Position numbers and translations under genes: made by a program. This document shows positions 30,795 to 40,256 of a stretch of DNA of 64,000 bases, piece by piece. The stretch comes from Qipengyuania spongiae (GTDB taxonomy: Bacteria; Pseudomonadota; Alphaproteobacteria; Sphingomonadales; Sphingomonadaceae). Position 1 is the first letter of the stretch, and each line of letters opens with the position of its first letter. Location: contig NZ_CP092471.1 of NCBI RefSeq assembly GCF_026168555.1, positions 1,560,501 to 1,624,500 of the forward strand, in the 5' to 3' direction. A model generated the notes under the pieces. The model made no database searches, was not told the origin of the DNA, and was given only the letters and a program-made list of their open reading frames with translations.

Positions 30795-30823
30795 TTGACC
30801 GACCGGCGGACCCGCCCTAAATG
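30795..30823 (+). promoter_or_regulatory. promoter of tRNA-Met
   Basis: TTGACC (30795-30800), 17-base spacer, TAAATG (30818-30823), about 57 bases before the mature tRNA 5' end. Same -35 as the candidate ribosomal promoters in this window. Confidence 0.6.
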
Positions 30824-30880
30824 CGCCGCCTGCTCGCGAGGCCCATGGCCCCGATGAGCTGCCCACGAAGGCGACTTTGG

Positions 30881-30957
30881 GGCGGAGTAGCTCAGGTGGT
30901 TAGAGCAGCGGAATCATAATCCGCGTGTCGGGGGTTCAAGTCCCTCCTCCGCTACCA
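30881..30957 (+). tRNA. tRNA-Met (CAT), elongator type
   Basis: A 77-base cloverleaf with encoded CCA: acceptor GGCGGAG/CTCCGCT, D stem GCTC/GAGC, anticodon stem GCGGA/TCCGC with loop ATCATAA (anticodon CAT), variable GTGTC, T arm GGGGG-TTCAAGT-CCCTC. The first acceptor pair is G-U. It lacks the initiator signature (C-A mismatch at 1-72 with GGG/CCC anticodon stem), so elongator Met is preferred; a lysidine-modified tRNA-Ile2 cannot be fully excluded. Confidence 0.93.
30931..30957 (+). other. probable attachment site (attL) in the tRNA 3' end
   Basis: The integrase gene starts 179 bases after the tRNA and points away from it, the typical position for a tyrosine-recombinase island using the T-arm to CCA part of a tRNA gene. 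A second copy (attR) was looked for and not found in the window, so it should be beyond 64000. The exact core cannot be set from one copy. Confidence 0.5.
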
Positions 30958-30968
30958 TTCCTTGATCC

Positions 30969-30996
30969 GGAAGCTTCCACTAGCTTCCGCATTTTT
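30969..30996 (+). terminator. terminator after tRNA-Met
   Basis: GGAAGCT (30969-30975) pairs with AGCTTCC (30982-30988), followed by GCATTTTT. It starts 12 bases after the tRNA CCA. Confidence 0.65.
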
Positions 30997-31082
30997 CCAG
31001 AAATTGAAAGAAAAGCAGAGGGTTGCGGGTGATTCGCGTCCGCATGCGCCCATGGTCTTCCACATGCAGCCAGATTTGGTGT

Positions 31083-31135
31083 GGGGGTATTTTGGGGGTA
31101 TTTTCGCGGAGTATCGGAAAGGAGCGATACCCCCA
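31083..31135. promoter_or_regulatory. repeats before the integrase gene
   Basis: GGGGGTATTTT occurs twice in tandem (31083-31104) and its inverse ATACCCCC lies directly before the ATG (31128-31135). Such short repeated sites next to a tyrosine integrase look like arm-type integrase or excisionase sites, or an autoregulatory operator; the role is inference. Confidence 0.5.
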
Positions 31136-32389
31136 ATGCCTCTCACGGAGATTCAGGCCCGAAATTCCAAGCCACGCGAGCGCGCCTACAAGCTGGCCGA
31201 CGGGGAGGGCTTATTCCTGTTCGTCCAGCCAAACGGGTCAAAGTTGTGGCGGATGAAGTACCGCTTCGCGGGCAAGGAGAAGTTGCTCTCGTTCGGCGCT
31301 TACCCAGAGCTCGGGATAGCTGCCGCGCGCGACAAGCGCACAGCCGCAAAGTCGTTGCTAGCAGAGGGCAAGGATCCAATGAGATCCAAGGGCGAAGTGA
31401 TTTTGCAGGAGGGAGCGACCTTCTTCGAGGTCGCAAAGCGCTGGCATGAAAATCGAAAGAGCGCGTTGAATGCCGCGCATGCCGACCGCGTCTGGTCGCG
31501 GATGGAAAGGGACGTCTTTCCAGCCATCGGCGAGAAACTCGTGCATGAAATCACGGCTCCTGACGTCCTGGCAATGATCCGCAAGATCGAAGCAAGAGGC
31601 GCGCTCGATATCAGCCGCCGTGCAAAGCAAGGGGTGGGGCAAGTCTTCCAGTTTGCGATCGCGTGTGGCTTGGCAACGAACGATCCGACGACACATTTGC
31701 GTGGGGCGCTAAAGCCGCGACCAAGAGTGAAGCATATGAGCCGGCTGCCGCTCAGCGAATTGCCCGCTTTCATCGACAAGCTGCATGCCTACCAAGAAGA
31801 GGGCGAACGACGGTCCGCGATCACCCGTGACGCAGTTCTCTTTGCGCTCTTGACTTGGGTTCGAACCAAGGAGCTCCGCTTCGCCGCCAAATCCGAGTTT
31901 GAAGACCTGGGCGGCAAATCACCTGTCTGGCGCATACCAGCAGAGCGAATGAAGATGGGACGAGAGCATTTGGTGCCCCTCTCGCAGCAGGCAACGCACA
32001 TTGCGAAATCTATGATAGCAGCAGCGCCTGGCGAGTTTCTCTTCCCGGGCAACGGCCCGAACAAGCCGCTTTCAGAGAACACAATGATCTACGCGCTCTA
32101 TCGTCTTGGATACCACAGCCGCCAAACCGTGCACGGCTTCCGGGGCTTGGCGAGCACCTGGGCCAATGAACAGTTGGTCGAGTTTGGCAAGCCGCCCATG
32201 TGGATCAGGAAATACCATGAGGATTGGGTCGAACTACAGCTCGCGCATTCGGAGAAAAACGACGTGCGTGGAGCTTACAATGCCGCTGAATACCTGGCTC
32301 CCCGGCGCCGGATGATGCAGGACTGGGCTGACTATCTGAGCGGCGGGAAGGTGATCGACATCAAGAAGGCAGGGAAGCGCGCAGCCTGA
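31136..32389 (+). CDS. tyrosine-type site-specific integrase (P4 family)
   Basis: Integrase of 417 residues. The N-terminal DUF4102-type arm-binding domain is seen (MPLTEIQARNSKPRERAYKLADGEGLFLFVQPNGSK, part; YPELGIAAARDKR), then a core-binding domain (WHENRKSALNAAHADRVWSRM) and catalytic domain with R in LTWVRTKELRFA, HGFRGLASTW (H-x-x-R) and LAHSEKNDVRGAYNAAEYL, where the final tyrosine is Y in RGAYN. ATG at 31136 with AAGGAG upstream is chosen; a longer frame runs back into the tRNA. It should integrate and excise the element at tRNA-Met. Confidence 0.93.
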   Translation: MPLTEIQARNSKPRERAYKLADGEGLFLFVQPNGSKLWRMKYRFAGKEKLLSFGAYPELGIAAARDKRTAAKSLLAEGKDPMRSKGEVILQEGATFFEVAKRWHENRKSALNAAHADRVWSRMERDVFPAIGEKLVHEITAPDVLAMIRKIEARGALDISRRAKQGVGQVFQFAIACGLATNDPTTHLRGALKPRPRVKHMSRLPLSELPAFIDKLHAYQEEGERRSAITRDAVLFALLTWVRTKELRFAAKSEFEDLGGKSPVWRIPAERMKMGREHLVPLSQQATHIAKSMIAAAPGEFLFPGNGPNKPLSENTMIYALYRLGYHSRQTVHGFRGLASTWANEQLVEFGKPPMWIRKYHEDWVELQLAHSEKNDVRGAYNAAEYLAPRRRMMQDWADYLSGGKVIDIKKAGKRAA

Positions 32390-32404
32390 TAATTATGGCT
32401 TCGA

Positions 32405-32602
32405 TCAGACCAGTCCAATCCAGTCTGCGCGCAAACGATCTCGACTTGTGACAACCCCCTCGACAATCACCGCTGATCCGACGAATTCGCATTCGGGTTC
32501 TTCGCTCTCGATAATCCAGACGACTTCGTCTGTCGTGGTCAGGAACATCCCGCGACTACCGCGGCTCAAAATTCCCGAGATGCGTATTCGACCAGCGCTC
32601 AC
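32405..32602 (-). CDS. small DUF5818-like protein
   Basis: 65 residues starting at GTG (32602). The pattern GRIRISGIL...GMFLTTTDEVVWII...FVGSAVIVEGVVTSRDRLRADWIG resembles the small beta-rich DUF5818 family; a longer relative lies at 61227-61535 in the same element. It lies 12 bases downstream of the transglycosylase gene and is probably co-transcribed with it. Function unknown. Confidence 0.6.
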   Translation of the reverse strand: MSAGRIRISGILSRGSRGMFLTTTDEVVWIIESEEPECEFVGSAVIVEGVVTSRDRLRADWIGLV

Positions 32603-32614
32603 AACGCCCCCCGT

Positions 32615-33274
32615 TCAAAAACGCCAATGGCGCAGCACTTCGCGCACATAGGCCGGCGTCTCGCCATTGCGAGGAATACCGCCGGCGCGCTCGACGGCAC
32701 CTGGACCTGCGTTGTAGGCAGCGAGGGCCAGATGAACCACCCCGAACTTGTCTAGCATCTGGCGTAGGTATCGGGCCGCACCCAAGATGTTCGCCTTGGG
32801 ATCGAAGCGATTTGAAACGCCAAGGTCCCGTGCTGTCCCTGGCATCAATTGCCCCAAACCTGCGGCGCCGGCCTTGCTGATGGCCAAGGGATTATATCGT
32901 GATTCCGTCCATACAAGAGCGTCGAGAAGGCCGCTTGGTAGCGAGTATTGAGCCTCAGCAGCGTAAACATGAGGAAGGTAGCTTGCCCGACGGAAGCCTG
33001 ACGGCGCGCTGCCTTGGGGCTTTGGGTATCGATAGGGCAGATAGGTTCGACCTGCATCGGCAGCCGGCGGCTCGAACGAGCCCGCTGGAGGCATTCTCCA
33101 AATGCCGTGTTCGACGAGAAGAAAGCCATCGGTCCCTTCTGCGACGCGGAAGCCATCAGTCGTCGACTTCGAGGCAACGGTCATCTGAGGGGGCTCCAGT
33201 TCCTGCGCGTGAGCGGGGAGGACGAACCCAAATTCTGCCGTTGCCACTGCGGCAATTGCCCATTTCAGTCTCAT
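32615..33274 (-). CDS. lytic transglycosylase (VirB1-like)
   Basis: 219 residues with a signal peptide ([22 protein letters not shown]). The SLT/goose-lysozyme fold is marked by the catalytic Glu in [34 protein letters not shown], and the [14 protein letters not shown] repeat. On mobile elements such enzymes open peptidoglycan for a conjugation channel. The first ATG of the frame would add 16 residues with no signal-peptide character, so MRLKW at 33274 is preferred. Confidence 0.88.
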   Translation of the reverse strand: MRLKWAIAAVATAEFGFVLPAHAQELEPPQMTVASKSTTDGFRVAEGTDGFLLVEHGIWRMPPAGSFEPPAADAGRTYLPYRYPKPQGSAPSGFRRASYLPHVYAAEAQYSLPSGLLDALVWTESRYNPLAISKAGAAGLGQLMPGTARDLGVSNRFDPKANILGAARYLRQMLDKFGVVHLALAAYNAGPGAVERAGGIPRNGETPAYVREVLRHWRF

Positions 33275-33335
33275 TCCCGAATCCTTTGTTGGTCGAATCG
33301 GGAAAGAACATATATAGAACATATGATGTAGGAAA

Positions 33336-34310
33336 ATGAAACGTCAGCGACGCAGAGCGGAGGCTGCGCGGGTGGAGGTACGTTACGATGGAGATGCCCC
33401 CATGGACCAACACCGAACATCCCAATTCCAAGGCATGCAGCTGGAAACCCGCGCACGCAAGATAGTCGAGCAGCTGGGCGGCACCTGGTCGCACTCGCGC
33501 GGGATGTGCTGCTGCCCGGCCCACGACGACCGCAATCCTTCGCTAAGCATCACCCTCGGAAAGCGTGCAATTCTTGTTCATTGCTTTGCCGGCTGCGCGA
33601 ACGAGGCGGTGATAGAAGCCATGGCCGGGAACGGAATACGAATTGCGGACCTGTTCGATGGGACGAGTGATCCGATCGAGACCGAGCCGCGCGAGGAAGT
33701 CGCCAATCGTAATGCGCTGAGGCTCTGGCGTGAGGCATCGACCATCGCCGGTAGCCCTGTCGAGCGATACCTCGAGACCAGAGGTATCACGATTTCGTCG
33801 ACCGAGCTGCGTTTCCACCCGCGCATGCCTCTGGGGCCAAAGGGTGCTGTCCGGTTTCTTCCCGCGATGATCGCGGCCGTGCGCAGTGACGCCGGGATTC
33901 TGGCGCTGCACCGCTCCTTCCTCAATCTGGAAAAAAGCAGCTTGGCTTCGTTTGATCAGCCCAGGCGTGCGTTAGGCAGTCCCGGTTCTGGCGCGGTGCG
34001 TTTCGCATACCCGGATGAGGGACGCCTTGGCCTCGCAGAAGGAAACGAAACGGCCCTCTCAGCGATGCAAATGTTCAATGTTCCCTGCTGGGCGACGCTG
34101 GGAAACGAACGCTTCGGCCAGGTCACAATCCCGGAATCGGTGCGCCAGCTGTATCTCTTTGTCGACAATGACGCGGGTGGGCGCCTTGCTGAAGAGCGCG
34201 CGCGAAATGCTTACGCTTGCGAAGGGCGGCTGATTGTCACCAGGCGTCCGCAGCAGACCGGCGATGATTGGAATGATGTGCTCATGCGCTCAGTCCGAGC
34301 TGCGGTCTGA
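33336..34310 (+). CDS. zinc-finger/Toprim DNA primase
   Basis: 324 residues with an N-terminal CHC2-like zinc motif ([15 protein letters not shown]... HCFAGC, about residues 52-90) and a C-terminal Toprim domain: [13 protein letters not shown] supplies the Glu, [11 protein letters not shown] the DxD. This is the short primase class of plasmids and ICEs, without a helicase domain. ATG at 33336 is just four bases from an AGGA; ATG at 33402 is an alternative that would shorten it by 22 basic residues. Divergent from the transglycosylase gene. Confidence 0.85.
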   Translation: MKRQRRRAEAARVEVRYDGDAPMDQHRTSQFQGMQLETRARKIVEQLGGTWSHSRGMCCCPAHDDRNPSLSITLGKRAILVHCFAGCANEAVIEAMAGNGIRIADLFDGTSDPIETEPREEVANRNALRLWREASTIAGSPVERYLETRGITISSTELRFHPRMPLGPKGAVRFLPAMIAAVRSDAGILALHRSFLNLEKSSLASFDQPRRALGSPGSGAVRFAYPDEGRLGLAEGNETALSAMQMFNVPCWATLGNERFGQVTIPESVRQLYLFVDNDAGGRLAEERARNAYACEGRLIVTRRPQQTGDDWNDVLMRSVRAAV

Positions 34311-34413
34311 ATGTCGGTGAGAGGAAAGCGGGCTTGGGGCCTTGTGAGGCCCCCGGACGGATCCATCTGAACGGACACCCGGACAAACCCAGGGCCTCTT
34401 CAGGAGGTCTCCC

Positions 34414-37400
34414 ATGTCACACGCAAATTCCGCTTTCGCATTCGCAGATCCCGCCGAGCCGCCAGTGTTGGCAGCGGCGAGGGCGCTGGCCGCGCGGCTC
34501 GCTGCAGATCAAGCAATCTCGCGGCTCACCATGAACGCCACCATGGCCGGTCACTTCGGCGGTAGCGACGCCGAAGGACGCTGGTCTGTTCGCGATGCCC
34601 ATGCCGCACTTGAATTGGCGCAGGTGCTGTTTCTGGCGCAGGCAACTGAATTCTCACCTACGATGTCGTCCAGCTTTGCTGATGCGGCTTTCATGCGCCT
34701 TGAAGCTCTGGTCCCAACCCAGTCCAACCGGAGCGACGAGCAGATCGAGTGGCAACAATTCGCAACGCCGCCCCGTTTGGCCTGGATGGCTGCAAAGGCA
34801 TCCGCGATTGCTGTCAACGAACTGGTTCTCGAACCTTCGGCCGGGACCGGGATGCTGGGCGTATGGGCGGCAAAGGCAGCGGCGCGTCTCGCTCTCAACG
34901 AGATATCGCCGCTGCGCCGCGAATGCCTGGGCGCCGTGTTTCCGGACGCGACAGTCACGGGATTTGACGGGGAACTGATCGACGAACTTCTCACGCCCGA
35001 CGTGGGTCCGAGCGTGGTGCTGATGAACCCGCCCTATTCGCACGGTATCGAGCGCGGCCACGATAGTCGCACTGGCGATCGCCATTTGCGTTCTGCCTGG
35101 AAGCGCCTTCTACACGGTGGCCGCCTGGTCGCAGTGATGCCCGAATGGTTCGAACTTCCGAAGTTCCTTGCTGGGATTGCCGGTCCCGTTTCGTTGCGCC
35201 TCAACGCGACGATCGAGCGAGGCTTCGTCAAGCAGGGCACATCAATCTCTACCCGGCTCCTGGTTCTCGACAAGGCTGATGATGTTGCCAGCCCGATCAT
35301 CGCCCAGCCGGCAAACTTTGCCGAGCTTCATCTGCTGATCGAAATGCTACCTGACCGGGTAAGCCTGCCCGCCGAGCCCAGCATCGGCATCAAGCCAGCC
35401 TTGCCGCTTCGACTGGTGGCGAACAGGACAAAACCGGTTCCACTTAAGGTCCATCCAGCCGCTGCGGCGCCGTCGATACTGCCGCTCGAATTTACTCCGC
35501 TGGACGCACCTGCGCCGATCGAAAGCCAGGTTGGGCATTATTTGCCTTACCGACCGAGCCGGATCTCAATTGCAAATGCGGTCTCCCACCCGACCCCGCT
35601 GGTCGAATCCGTCGCAATGGGTTCGATAATCGCACCCGTGCCGGAAGTGGTGCCTCAGCTTCCTTCGAGTATCATTGCTGAAGGCGTCTTATCCGCTGCG
35701 CAGGCCGAGACCCTGATCTATGCCGCAAGCGCCCATGCCCGCGATCTGCCGGGCCGGTTCGAGCCCGACGACAAGGGCTGCGCCCTCAAGGCGAGCGCCG
35801 AGGGGCACGCCTATCGCATGGGCTACTTTCTCGGTGACGGAACTGGCGCAGGCAAAGGCCGGCAAGTCGCATCTGTCATCCTCGACCGATGGGTGAGGGG
35901 TGAACGGCGCCACATCTGGATTTCCAAGAACGAAGCTTTGCTCGAGGATGCCTGCCGCGATTGGAGCGCGCTAGGTGGCCTTCCTATCGATGTTCAACCC
36001 CTTGGCCAATGGAAGCTCGGTGTCTCGATCGGGATGCGCGAAGGCATCCTCTTCGTAACCTATCCGACACTGCGCTCGGGCCGCAGCGACGCGACCAGGC
36101 TCGAGCAAATTCTCGAATGGGCAGGGGAGGACTTCGACGGAGTCATCGTTTTCGACGAAGCCCATGCGATGGCCAACGCCGCTGGCGGGGAAGGCTCACG
36201 TGGTAAGGTCAAAGGATCGGAACAGGGCATTGCCGGTGTTCGCATCCAGAATCTGTTGCCGCGCGCTCGTGTGCTCTACGCATCGGCGACCGGGGCATCC
36301 GACGTCAATAATCTCGCCTATGCCACCCGTCTTGGCCTGTGGGGTCCCGATACGGCTTTTGCCAATCGCGAAGCCTTCGTCGCGGACATCCGCGACGGCG
36401 GTATCGCTGCAATGGAACTGGTCGCCCGTGATCTGAAGTCACTCGGACTGTACGCGGCGAGGGCACTTTCATTCGCCGGAGTTGAGTACGAGATTCTCGA
36501 GCATTGCCTGACCGACGACCAGGTAGCGGTTTATGATGCCTATGCAGACGCCTGGGCAATCATTCATGCCAACCTGCGCGAGGCACTCGAGGCAACCCGG
36601 ATCGTCGACGCTGACAATGGCGAGACCCTAAATTCAGGCGCCAAATCGACGGCGCTTTCGGTGTTTGAAGGAACCAAGCAGCGCTTCTTCGCGCAGCTCC
36701 TTCTATCGATGAAGCTGCCTAGCCTGCTGCCTGCGATTGATGTGGCACTTGCCGACGGCAACGCGGTTGTGGTGCAACTCGTCTCGACCGCGGAAGCCAT
36801 GCTCAATCGCCGCCTCGCTGATCTCTCCGATGCAGAACGTGAAGCGCTCGAAATCGATCTCTCCCCCCGCGAATACGTGGTCGATTACCTCACCAAAAGC
36901 TTTCCGGTTCGGTTGATGTCCGTGTTTACGGACGAGAACGGCAATGCTCGGTCTGAACCGATGAGTGATGAGAACGGTGCTCCTGTTCTCTGCCGTTCGG
37001 CGCTTGCCGCGCGCGATCGCATGATCGAACAGCTCTGTGCCTTGCCGCCGATCGCGACGGCGCTCGATGCGATCATCGAACGGTTCGGTGTCGATCAGGT
37101 CGCCGAAGTCACGGGCCGTACTCGCCGCCTGATTGTCGGACGCGATGGACGCCAGGTGCTCCAGTCGCGCTCTCCGCGCGCCAATGTCGCCGAGACGCGA
37201 GATTTTATGGACGGGACCAAACGAATTCTGGTTTTCTCCGATGCCGGTGGCACTGGCCGCAGTTATCATGCCGACCTCGCCGCAAAGAACCAGATGCGCC
37301 GGGTCCACTTTCTGCTTGAGCCGGGCTGGCGGGCCGATGCCGCAATTCAAGGGCTTGGCCGTACCAACCGCACCAATCAGGCATCTGCCCCGCTGTTCCG

Positions 37401-38646
37401 CCCGGTGACCACTGATGTGCGTGGCGAACGTCGGTTTATATCGACCATTGCACGGCGGCTCGACAGCCTCGGGGCACTGACCCGCGGGCAGCGCCAGACT
37501 GGTGGGCAGAACCTCTTCGATCCTGCCGACAATCTCGAGAGCACCTACGCCAAGGAGGCGCTTCATCGCTGGTTCGGCCTGTTGTTTGCGGGCAAGCTCG
37601 AAGCCGTTACGCTTTCCCGGTTTGAGGAATTGAGCGGGCTCAGGATCGAAGGGCCCGACGGCGGGATGGTCGATGACCTGCCAACAATCCAGCGCTGGCT
37701 CAATCGCATCCTCGCGTTGCCGATTGCTTTGCAAAACGGAATATTCGACGAGTTTCTCGGCCTCGTCGAAGCGCGGATCGATGCAGCACGCCAGGCCGGC
37801 ACGCTCGACATTGGGGTCGAGACCATTGCGGTAGAGCATTACGAGGTGCTGACCGACACGCTACTGCGCACCGATGCGCTGTCGGGTGCGGCTACGCATC
37901 TCCTGGAACTCGAGATCGCCCGCGCGCTCAAGCCTTTGCGTCTCGAACGCCTCAAGGAGCTCTACGGCTTTTCAGGTGCGCGTCAGCAGTTTCTGCGTAA
38001 TGCGCGCTCAGGCCGGATCGGGCTGCTTGTCCCAGCGCGCAGTCTGCTCACCGACGAAGGTATGCGTGTGGCCCGCTTCGAGCTTGTCCGCCCCTTGAAG
38101 CACGGGCACATTACTGCCGATCAACTCGCGGAGAGCAGCTGGGAAACGGTGGATCCAACCGAATTTCGCCGCCTGTGGCAGGCAGAGGTCGATGACGCCG
38201 CATCAAATCACAAGCGCGAGCGACTGCATCTTGCAACGGGCCTGCTGCTTCCGGTGTGGGACAAACTCCCTTCCGACTATGTTCGCGTCAGCCGGATTTC
38301 GGCGCGAGACGGACGCTCGCTGTTAGGCCGGGAGGTTCCGCTCCATTGCGTGCCCGAACTATGCCAGGCGCTTGGTCTTGAAGACGAACATGCCTTCTCG
38401 GCAGAGCAAATCGTCGATGCGGTGATCGTGACCGGGCGGCCGATGCAAATCAAAAGCCGCGAAGCGCTCACGCTCAAGCGCAGCCTCGTCAACGGCGCGC
38501 AGCGGCTCGAACTGGCAGGTTGGTCGGCATCGCGCCTCGACTGGTACAAGGCACATGGGTGTTTCACCGAGATCATCCGCTATCAGACGCGGCTTTTCGT
38601 TCCTACCACGAACGCAGTGGCGGTCTTGGCGCGGCTTGCAGGCTAA
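34414..38646 (+). CDS. methyltransferase / strawberry-notch-type helicase fusion
   Basis: A 1410-residue protein. The N-terminal part is a class I N6-adenine-like methylase with motif I EPSAGTGMLG (about 140-149) and catalytic motif IV NPPY (205-208). The middle is a superfamily 2 ATPase: GDGTGAGKGRQ (about 474) as Walker A, VIVFDEAHAM with DEAH near 580. The C-terminal half is of strawberry-notch type, with FSDAGGTGRSYHAD and GLGRTNRTNQ (about 981). Such fusions are common on sphingomonad and rhizobial mobile elements. A role in DNA modification/anti-restriction during transfer is plausible but not shown. A strong ribosome site (AGGAGGT) precedes the ATG. Confidence 0.88.
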   Translation: MSHANSAFAFADPAEPPVLAAARALAARLAADQAISRLTMNATMAGHFGGSDAEGRWSVRDAHAALELAQVLFLAQATEFSPTMSSSFADAAFMRLEALVPTQSNRSDEQIEWQQFATPPRLAWMAAKASAIAVNELVLEPSAGTGMLGVWAAKAAARLALNEISPLRRECLGAVFPDATVTGFDGELIDELLTPDVGPSVVLMNPPYSHGIERGHDSRTGDRHLRSAWKRLLHGGRLVAVMPEWFELPKFLAGIAGPVSLRLNATIERGFVKQGTSISTRLLVLDKADDVASPIIAQPANFAELHLLIEMLPDRVSLPAEPSIGIKPALPLRLVANRTKPVPLKVHPAAAAPSILPLEFTPLDAPAPIESQVGHYLPYRPSRISIANAVSHPTPLVESVAMGSIIAPVPEVVPQLPSSIIAEGVLSAAQAETLIYAASAHARDLPGRFEPDDKGCALKASAEGHAYRMGYFLGDGTGAGKGRQVASVILDRWVRGERRHIWISKNEALLEDACRDWSALGGLPIDVQPLGQWKLGVSIGMREGILFVTYPTLRSGRSDATRLEQILEWAGEDFDGVIVFDEAHAMANAAGGEGSRGKVKGSEQGIAGVRIQNLLPRARVLYASATGASDVNNLAYATRLGLWGPDTAFANREAFVADIRDGGIAAMELVARDLKSLGLYAARALSFAGVEYEILEHCLTDDQVAVYDAYADAWAIIHANLREALEATRIVDADNGETLNSGAKSTALSVFEGTKQRFFAQLLLSMKLPSLLPAIDVALADGNAVVVQLVSTAEAMLNRRLADLSDAEREALEIDLSPREYVVDYLTKSFPVRLMSVFTDENGNARSEPMSDENGAPVLCRSALAARDRMIEQLCALPPIATALDAIIERFGVDQVAEVTGRTRRLIVGRDGRQVLQSRSPRANVAETRDFMDGTKRILVFSDAGGTGRSYHADLAAKNQMRRVHFLLEPGWRADAAIQGLGRTNRTNQASAPLFRPVTTDVRGERRFISTIARRLDSLGALTRGQRQTGGQNLFDPADNLESTYAKEALHRWFGLLFAGKLEAVTLSRFEELSGLRIEGPDGGMVDDLPTIQRWLNRILALPIALQNGIFDEFLGLVEARIDAARQAGTLDIGVETIAVEHYEVLTDTLLRTDALSGAATHLLELEIARALKPLRLERLKELYGFSGARQQFLRNARSGRIGLLVPARSLLTDEGMRVARFELVRPLKHGHITADQLAESSWETVDPTEFRRLWQAEVDDAASNHKRERLHLATGLLLPVWDKLPSDYVRVSRISARDGRSLLGREVPLHCVPELCQALGLEDEHAFSAEQIVDAVIVTGRPMQIKSREALTLKRSLVNGAQRLELAGWSASRLDWYKAHGCFTEIIRYQTRLFVPTTNAVAVLARLAG

Positions 38647-38653
38647 ATTTGAC

Positions 38654-38695
38654 GCCATCTTGCCAAATGGCATTCAAAGCTCTATATGATGCCAT
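38654..38695 (+). promoter_or_regulatory. promoter and operator of the Xre/RES pair
   Basis: TTGCCA (38660-38665), 17-base spacer, TATATG (38683-38688) is a good sigma-70 promoter. It is interleaved with inverted half-sites GCCAT (38654-38658), ATGGCAT (38667-38673) and ATGCCAT (38689-38695), the last two flanking the -10. Autoregulation by the Xre antitoxin is typical of the family. Confidence 0.6.
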
Positions 38696-38708
38696 ATGGA
38701 GAATAGTC

Positions 38709-39122
38709 ATGTTGGCTTTGCAACCCGTTGATACCGTCCCCCACGCCTTCCGACCCGATCCTGTAACTCAGGAGGAAGCAGCGGCGATGTTTCGCGCCGT
38801 GCTGAACCTCTTCGGCAGATGGGAACTCACAGACGAGCAGGCCGCGACTCTGCTCGACATGCCGGTTCGCTCCTATCGGCGGTGGAAGGCTGAGGGTGCA
38901 GGCCGTGTCTCGCGAGATGGTGCGGCGCGGCTCTCCAACCTGATGGGTATCCATAAGGCGCTGAGGATCATCTTTTCAGAAGCCCAGCGTGGTTACGCCT
39001 GGATCAAGGCAAGTAACGCCGCTTTTGGTGGAGCGAGCGCGCTCGACGTCATGCTTGGCGGTGAGTTGACCGATATCATGCGGGTGCGTCGCTATCTTGA
39101 TGCCGAACGTGGTGCTTGGTGA
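38709..39122 (+). CDS. Xre/MbcA/ParS-type antitoxin
   Basis: 137 residues. An N-terminal helix-turn-helix (EEAAAMFRAVLNLFGRWELTDEQAATLLDMPVRSYRRW, part) is followed by the toxin-binding ParS/MbcA domain (NLMGIHKALRIIF, and the end FGGASALDVMLGGELTDIMRVRRYLDA). It neutralises the RES toxin by covering its active site and represses its own promoter. ATG at 38709 is preferred to an upstream frame that runs through the end of the helicase gene. Confidence 0.92.
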   Translation: MLALQPVDTVPHAFRPDPVTQEEAAAMFRAVLNLFGRWELTDEQAATLLDMPVRSYRRWKAEGAGRVSRDGAARLSNLMGIHKALRIIFSEAQRGYAWIKASNAAFGGASALDVMLGGELTDIMRVRRYLDAERGAW

Positions 39123-39838
39123 TTGATCCCAAGGCAATTCCAATTGCCCAGATCGAGTGGAAAGGTGCTGTCCGGATTATCCGCAGTGCCTTTCCACCGA
39201 TCGACCTGTTTGAAGATATCGCAGACCCCGCAGACTGGCCGCTGCTGATCTCTGCCGAGCAAAAAACCAATCCCCGCATCATGGCGACGATCGGCAATCT
39301 CGATCTTGTACCTGCTGACCGCAGGGTAGGGGGAAACGGAGCATCCTATCTGATGGCCCCTTTCACGCATGTCAGCACGGATCGGCCCAGTCGCTTCACT
39401 GATGGAACCTACGGCGTCCTATACGCGGGGGATGCATTCGAAACTGCGCTGTTCGAGACAATCCATCATCATGCCCGCTTCATGGCTCGCACATTCGAAG
39501 CGCCAGGTTGGACCTCGCAGTTCCGTGAGATCATCCTTTCGGTGAGCGCTGATCTTCATGATCTCAGGAACCTTGCCGCCGGCGATCCCGCGCTTGATCC
39601 CGACAGCTACGCCGCATCGCAATGCCTCGCTGTTGAACTCAAAGGAGGTGAGGCCGAAGGTGTTGTCTATCCGAGCATCCGGCATCCGGGTGGTGAATGT
39701 GTCGGCTTGTTCTACCCCGATCGTGCGTCGGACCCCATTCAGGGCCGTCACCTCGACTACCACTGGGACGGAACGGGTGTCGACCTGGTTCGAGACGCGG
39801 GATCAGGTGCTGTGTTTCGAGTGGTGGATGCTGTGTAG
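39119..39838 (+). CDS. RES-domain toxin (NAD+ phosphorylase type)
   Basis: 239 residues. The RES fold shows the conserved Arg-Tyr-Glu set in RPSRFTDGTYGVLYAGDAFETALFETIHH (part): R and Y around FTDGTYG, E in ETIHH. C-terminal sequence EGVVYPSIRHPGGECVGLFYPD is also typical. RES toxins such as MbcT and Res split NAD+ and stop growth when free. GTG at 39119 overlaps the antitoxin stop; TTG at 39116 is possible. The N-terminal 60 residues are of the long RES class. Confidence 0.92.
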   Translation: MIDPKAIPIAQIEWKGAVRIIRSAFPPIDLFEDIADPADWPLLISAEQKTNPRIMATIGNLDLVPADRRVGGNGASYLMAPFTHVSTDRPSRFTDGTYGVLYAGDAFETALFETIHHHARFMARTFEAPGWTSQFREIILSVSADLHDLRNLAAGDPALDPDSYAASQCLAVELKGGEAEGVVYPSIRHPGGECVGLFYPDRASDPIQGRHLDYHWDGTGVDLVRDAGSGAVFRVVDAV

Positions 39839-40256
39839 ACAGAAAATCCAACGTCTGGTTTCTGTTGCGGTGATTCCGGTGCCTTTGCGCCCCAAACTCG
39901 GTCATTAACGCGCCACCGCCGACTCCCTGAAAGCGGACGTCGGAGTGATGGATACGGAACAATCGCGATATCGGACACTCCGTAAAGGCTCCTTTCAGTA
40001 TCGTAATCCAGGATAGCGGACATTATTGCCAGAGTTCTGGCGGGTCAGCTGAGCGCTCAAATCCGGTCTGTGCGACGGAAATCTGCACAACCTAATTCGG
40101 TCGCGGTGAATAGCAGAAATAGAGCGGGATGGCGCGCCAATTGGCTGTGGACATCAGGGCGAGCCAGCGTCAACGCAATTATGGCGCAACTGAGTCCCTT
40201 TTAAGGCTTCATGCCGCTGCGCAATTTTCATACATACGGCGCAGGGGAGCTCGACA
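39839..40256. other. gene-free stretch between RES toxin and hamA
   Basis: No supported gene. It should contain the hamA promoter; a GGGGAG ribosome site (40244-40249) is visible. Less GC-rich than flanks. Confidence 0.5.

Noticed and set aside
36703-37839. 378-residue frame opposite the methylase-helicase gene
   Set aside because: No ribosome site, no recognisable protein sequence, and fully inside a recognisable gene on the other strand.
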